From NCBI RefSeq assembly GCF_003259435.1, contig NZ_QLMA01000004.1, positions 310,001-374,000 of the forward strand: a DNA stretch of 64,000 bases, given 5' to 3'. Origin of the DNA: Chitinophaga dinghuensis (lineage in GTDB: Bacteria > Bacteroidota > Bacteroidia > Chitinophagales > Chitinophagaceae). This document shows positions 62,101-64,000 of the stretch, piece by piece. Every line of letters begins with the position of its first letter. Within the stretch, counting starts at the first letter, position 1. Below the pieces are notes generated by a model, which was not told the DNA's origin, made no database searches, and saw nothing but the letters and a program-made list of their open reading frames with translations. The translations under genes were made by a program, and so were the position numbers.

Positions 62101-62546
62101 TCCTATATAAACTGGAAAAAGTGGAGCCTGGTAAACTGGAAACGATGAAGGATATCCAGGATATGGAGAACATCCTGGAAGGAAAAATCATACTGCTGGT
62201 AGACGACGATATGCGCAATGTATTCTCCATCAGTGCGCTGCTGGAAAGTCATGGTGTGAATGTACTCGCTGCCGCTGATGGCCAGGAAGCATTGGATATG
62301 CTGGATGAACATCCGGACACCAATCTTGTTTTAATGGATATTATGATGCCAGGTATGAATGGGTATGATGCCATGATTAATATTCGTAAGGATAAACGTT
62401 TTTCTCAGTTGCCCATTATCGCGCTCACAGCCAAAGCGATGGCGGAGGACAGACAGAGAACAATAGAGGCAGGGGCTTCAGACTATATTACCAAACCTGT
62501 AGACGGGATCAAACTGCTTTCATTAATCCGCGTATGGTTGTCGTAA
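59157..62546 (+). CDS. CHASE3-GAF hybrid sensor histidine kinase with three receiver-like domains
   Basis: A 1129-residue membrane kinase. Helices at ~8-28 and ~188-208 enclose a CHASE3-type sensor region (~30-180). A GAF-like domain (~240-385) is followed by a long coiled coil (~390-475; LLNQQEELRQSNDELSRQSE), then HisKA (ANMSHELRTPLN, His ~486), HATPase motifs (VADSGLGIPEDKQ, RRFGGTGLGLSIS), and receivers: one at ~740-850 (LIIEDETWF, ILDMNLPVIDG), one degenerate at ~860-985 (VLLIAAGPLAQ, Glu for the phospho-Asp in VIIELGH), and one intact at ~1010-1125 (LLVDDDMRN, Asp ~1060 in LMDIMMPG, LTAKAM). CheR and CheB genes follow at once. It probably controls the divergent polysaccharide operon. 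Confidence 0.92.
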   Translation: MKISLVNRLYIGFALVVILVVLGGYLTLRSFQQQKAESRWVQHTYKVLNQLERVNRLVLDMAAARRGFRGTFERRFLQPYEVDLPKIGPAITVLRTLVSDNAHEERLVDTLENNINEVLSFWNTNDHRIWKQTFEENAHITDQEVGLLNDIRSIIIVIRNEEQRLLIAREAENESSAARSKSILIWNNIFILAVGFVLIIITYREFKRRLLVQQSLNHKLDEVVELNNQANQRNWKLVGLDQLNSSLQGIIDVKQLAEKCLRELVTYGQFAAGAFYTLDEKNHQLRLAAAVAMPANTPTSLAIGEGLLGQTALEKEIRIYSDLPEDYWKIKSAAGYGNPKQLLLIPLRMDSELTGIIELASFKEVATVQLELLQTQSSDIAVALNAAMSREKVLELLQQVQEQREVLLNQQEELRQSNDELSRQSEVLQASEEELRVQEEELRQVNAEMLVKNKALEMAREALSVKAAELEASSRYKSDFLANMSHELRTPLNSVLILAKMLEENKDQNLTRRQIEYAGIIHKSGSDLLRLINDILDLSKIEAGKVDLHIENASVASIQQDVYDLFHIVAQQKNIRFIEKIGLDVPAFIHTDRQRLEQVIRNLLSNAFKFTPEKGTVSIIWEMEGDQIRVTVADSGLGIPEDKQQLIFEAFQQADGSTSRRFGGTGLGLSISRQIMLLLQGQILLDSSSDEGSSFSIIFPANIDTSVAARKALRNINAITAPVLSPVTPEDDRGNISGKDKLILIIEDETWFADTLRDVARRKGFKTILAHNGQDGLTLARQYKPVAIILDMNLPVIDGESILKIIRSTDELKETLVHVVSAAEISANTASNINGYTQKPLQQPDLDQIFLDIGQQLHSRLKKVLLIAAGPLAQDPEIRFKTEQRNMETWYDQVASIADAKEYLAASNYDGVIIELGHDMELAMGNLQQLATLTAGSSTPIIAYLDKDISMAEEAQLKKYAAAIVRSSALATDRLLDELELFLYKLEKVEPGKLETMKDIQDMENILEGKIILLVDDDMRNVFSISALLESHGVNVLAAADGQEALDMLDEHPDTNLVLMDIMMPGMNGYDAMINIRKDKRFSQLPIIALTAKAMAEDRQRTIEAGASDYITKPVDGIKLLSLIRVWLS

Positions 62547-62553
62547 TAATTTT

Positions 62554-63375
62554 ATGATAGAAGAAATCAGCAATACGGAACTTCAGGAGTTAATCTCGAT
62601 TATCCAGCAGCAATATGGCTACGATTTCAGCGATTATGCCAAAGCATCTCTGAAACGCCGCTTTATCCGGTTTATGGGGCATGCACAACTAGGCCGGTTG
62701 CAGGATTTAAAGTTGCAGCTACTTACAGATCCGGATTTTTTTAAGCGGATGGTGGAGTATATTACGGTGAATGTCACGGAGATGTTCCGGGATCCCCAGT
62801 TTTATCAGTTGCTGCGCGACGACGTGCTTCCCAGACTCGCTACCTATCCCATTATCAAAATCTGGCATGCTGGCTGTGCCACCGGCGAAGAGGTCTATTC
62901 AATGGCCATTATGCTGCAGGAGGCCGGGTTACTGGAAAGAAGTCGTATATACGCTACCGATATGAACGCGGCCAATCTCGAGAAGGCAAACACCGGTATA
63001 GTACCTATGCGCTGGATGAAAGATTATACCCATAATTATATACAATCCGGCGGATTGCATGATTTTTCCGACTACTATACCGCCCGTTATGATGCTGCCA
63101 TCATCAATCCGGGACTGCGTAGGAATATTATTTTCTTTCAACATAATCTGGTGACGGATCATGTTTTTAACGAATTTCAACTCATCTGTTGCAGGAATGT
63201 ATTTATTTACTTTAACCGGACACTGCAGGAAAGAGTGGTAACGCTTTTCTACGACAGCCTGGCGCCAAGAGGATATCTTGCCCTGGGAATGAAAGAATCA
63301 TTGTTATTTAGCAAAGAGAGAAAGAAATTTGAGGTGATAAATGGTCCGAATAAAATTTTCAGGCGTAAATTTTAG
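62554..63375 (+). CDS. cheR: CheR-type protein-glutamate methyltransferase
   Basis: S-adenosylmethionine-dependent methyltransferase, 273 residues. The N-terminal helical domain (ELISIIQQQYGYDFSDYAKA, LKRRFIRFM) leads to the methyltransferase domain: MFRDPQFYQLLRDDVLPRL, the SAM motif IWHAGCATGEEVYS, the Asp of IYATDMNAANLEKAN, and CRNVFIYFNRTLQERV. All family residues appear intact. No chemoreceptor or flagellar gene is in the window; in Bacteroidota such CheR proteins usually act with hybrid kinases. It follows the kinase by 7 bases. Confidence 0.93.
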   Translation: MIEEISNTELQELISIIQQQYGYDFSDYAKASLKRRFIRFMGHAQLGRLQDLKLQLLTDPDFFKRMVEYITVNVTEMFRDPQFYQLLRDDVLPRLATYPIIKIWHAGCATGEEVYSMAIMLQEAGLLERSRIYATDMNAANLEKANTGIVPMRWMKDYTHNYIQSGGLHDFSDYYTARYDAAIINPGLRRNIIFFQHNLVTDHVFNEFQLICCRNVFIYFNRTLQERVVTLFYDSLAPRGYLALGMKESLLFSKERKKFEVINGPNKIFRRKF

Positions 63376-63378
63376 TGC

Positions 63379-63954
63379 TTGCAATCATCAACCAGATTTG
63401 ATATTATCGCAATTGGAGGATCTGCCGGAAGCTTGGCGGTAGTAGCGCGACTACTTAAGTCGCTTCCAGGGGAGATGAATATCCCGGTGGTGCTCATCAT
63501 GCACCGGCTGAAAAATGTCAGTAGCGAGTTAAATCGGTTACTGGCTTTTGGCAGGCCCATTCAGGAGCCGGAAGATAAACAGCGAATGGAATCAGGACAT
63601 ATATACCTGGCGCCGCAAAATTATCACCTGTTACTGGAATCGGATGGTACTTTTTCCCTGGATTACTCAGAGCTGGTGCATTATAGCAGACCAGCCATCG
63701 ATGAAAGTTTTTTCAGCATTGCAGACGCATACGGACAACGTGCATTGGGTATCTTACTGAGTGGCGCCAGTGCAGATGGTGCAGAAGGACTGGCTCGAAT
63801 AGTGAAGAGCGGAGGCATCGGTATCGTGCAAGACCCTGCAGAAGCGGAGTTTAGAATAATGCCACAGGCCGCAATAGATCTGTCTGCCAAAATCAACATC
63901 ATGACAACGGATGAAATCATAACTTACATCCGTACGCAATACCATACCAAGTAA
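63379..63954 (+). CDS. cheB: CheB-type methylesterase domain protein without receiver (TTG start)
   Basis: A 191-residue CheB catalytic domain. The active-site triad is Ser15 (GGSAGSL), His42 (IMHRLK) and Asp133 (LLSGASADGAEGLARI). It lacks the N-terminal receiver domain of chemotaxis CheB, so activity is not controlled by phosphorylation in cis. The start is TTG at 63379, three bases after the CheR stop; no ATG is available before the GGSAG motif. Together with CheR and the hybrid kinase it forms an adaptation-like module. Confidence 0.9.
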   Translation: MQSSTRFDIIAIGGSAGSLAVVARLLKSLPGEMNIPVVLIMHRLKNVSSELNRLLAFGRPIQEPEDKQRMESGHIYLAPQNYHLLLESDGTFSLDYSELVHYSRPAIDESFFSIADAYGQRALGILLSGASADGAEGLARIVKSGGIGIVQDPAEAEFRIMPQAAIDLSAKINIMTTDEIITYIRTQYHTK

Positions 63955-63966
63955 ATCGAGAATGAA

Positions 63967-64000
63967 ATGACGGAACCTTCCAAAAAAATTACCATCTTAC
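63967..64000 (+). CDS. Start of the next signalling gene (truncated by the window end)
   Basis: ATG at 63967, 12 bases after the CheB stop, opens MTEPSKKITIL, which fits the first strand of a receiver domain or hybrid kinase. Only 11 codons are inside the window, so this is a guess based on position and the KKITIL strand. Confidence 0.5.
   Translation, partial: MTEPSKKITIL

Noticed and set aside
62554..63954. Chemotaxis operon
   Set aside because: CheR and CheB are present, but there is no CheA, CheW, receptor or motility gene, and CheB lacks a receiver domain.
1..64000. tRNA, rRNA or riboswitch genes
   Set aside because: The gaps were read on both strands; no T-loop, rRNA or known riboswitch core was recognised.

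Overview
The window is a chromosomal segment of a Bacteroidota bacterium, most likely a member of the Chitinophaga group. The grounds are SusC/SusD proteins, many lipoproteins with a Cys-Lys-Lys start, DUF4402, DUF4159, DUF5008 and DUF4838 family proteins, CHASE3 hybrid kinases next to free-standing CheR/CheB, a TAnnTTTG-type promoter and few Shine-Dalgarno sequences. No tRNA, rRNA, CRISPR array, prophage or intact transposon was seen. All family names come from reading protein sequence; no database was searched.

Region by region. (1) 1-13.4 kb, + strand: the 3' part of a nutrient-uptake locus. It holds a partial SusC, SusD, a FAS1 lipoprotein, a beta-propeller lipoprotein, three paralogous lipoproteins with an alkaline-phosphatase-like domain plus a LamG domain, and an M60 (mucinase-type) metallopeptidase. 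A strong terminator closes the set, followed by a small secreted protein. (2) 13.4-15.8 kb, - strand: a DUF4132 protein translationally coupled to a minimal nucleotidyltransferase, with a 118-bp MITE-like inverted-repeat element downstream. (3) 16.0-21.3 kb, - strand: the most striking locus, a chaperone-usher-like secretion operon. It has three DUF4402 proteins as candidate pilins, a PapD-like chaperone and an 890-residue usher-like protein. Upstream lies about 0.9 kb of non-coding DNA with several inverted repeats. (4) 22.2-24.4 kb: a small secreted protein, a lipoprotein aldose 1-epimerase and a 78-bp tandem repeat. (5) 24.4-38.1 kb: a DUF4159 gene diverging from a MoxR/DUF58/BatA-like/DUF4175-like membrane operon, then two tandem copies of a TldD-TldE gene pair whose TldD members carry Tat-like signals. 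(6) 38.1-38.9 kb: a satellite-like array of degenerate ~67-bp units between hairpins. (7) 38.9-42.7 kb: a membrane protein, an alpha/beta hydrolase, an SDR, a second aldose epimerase family protein and a small outer-membrane barrel. (8) 42.7-49.0 kb, - strand: a TetR-controlled RND/MFP/TolC efflux operon with visible candidate operators. (9) 49.2-58.8 kb, - strand: a six-gene operon resembling an exopolysaccharide synthesis and export system (response regulator, HEAT protein, two processive GT2 synthases, TPR/YaiO outer-membrane protein, DUF4838 lipoprotein). (10) 59.2-64 kb, + strand: a hybrid histidine kinase, CheR, CheB and the start of another signalling gene, divergent from the polysaccharide operon.

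How they fit together. Region 1 looks like capture and digestion of a glycoprotein-like polymer. Region 3 looks like assembly of surface fibres. Regions 9 and 10 look like a sensory module, with CheR/CheB used outside chemotaxis, set back to back with a surface polysaccharide machine. The best candidates for new biology are the chaperone-usher-like operon, the duplicated and apparently exported TldD/TldE pairs with an altered metal-ligand position, and the family of LamG proteins whose phosphatase-like domain seems to have lost its metal site.
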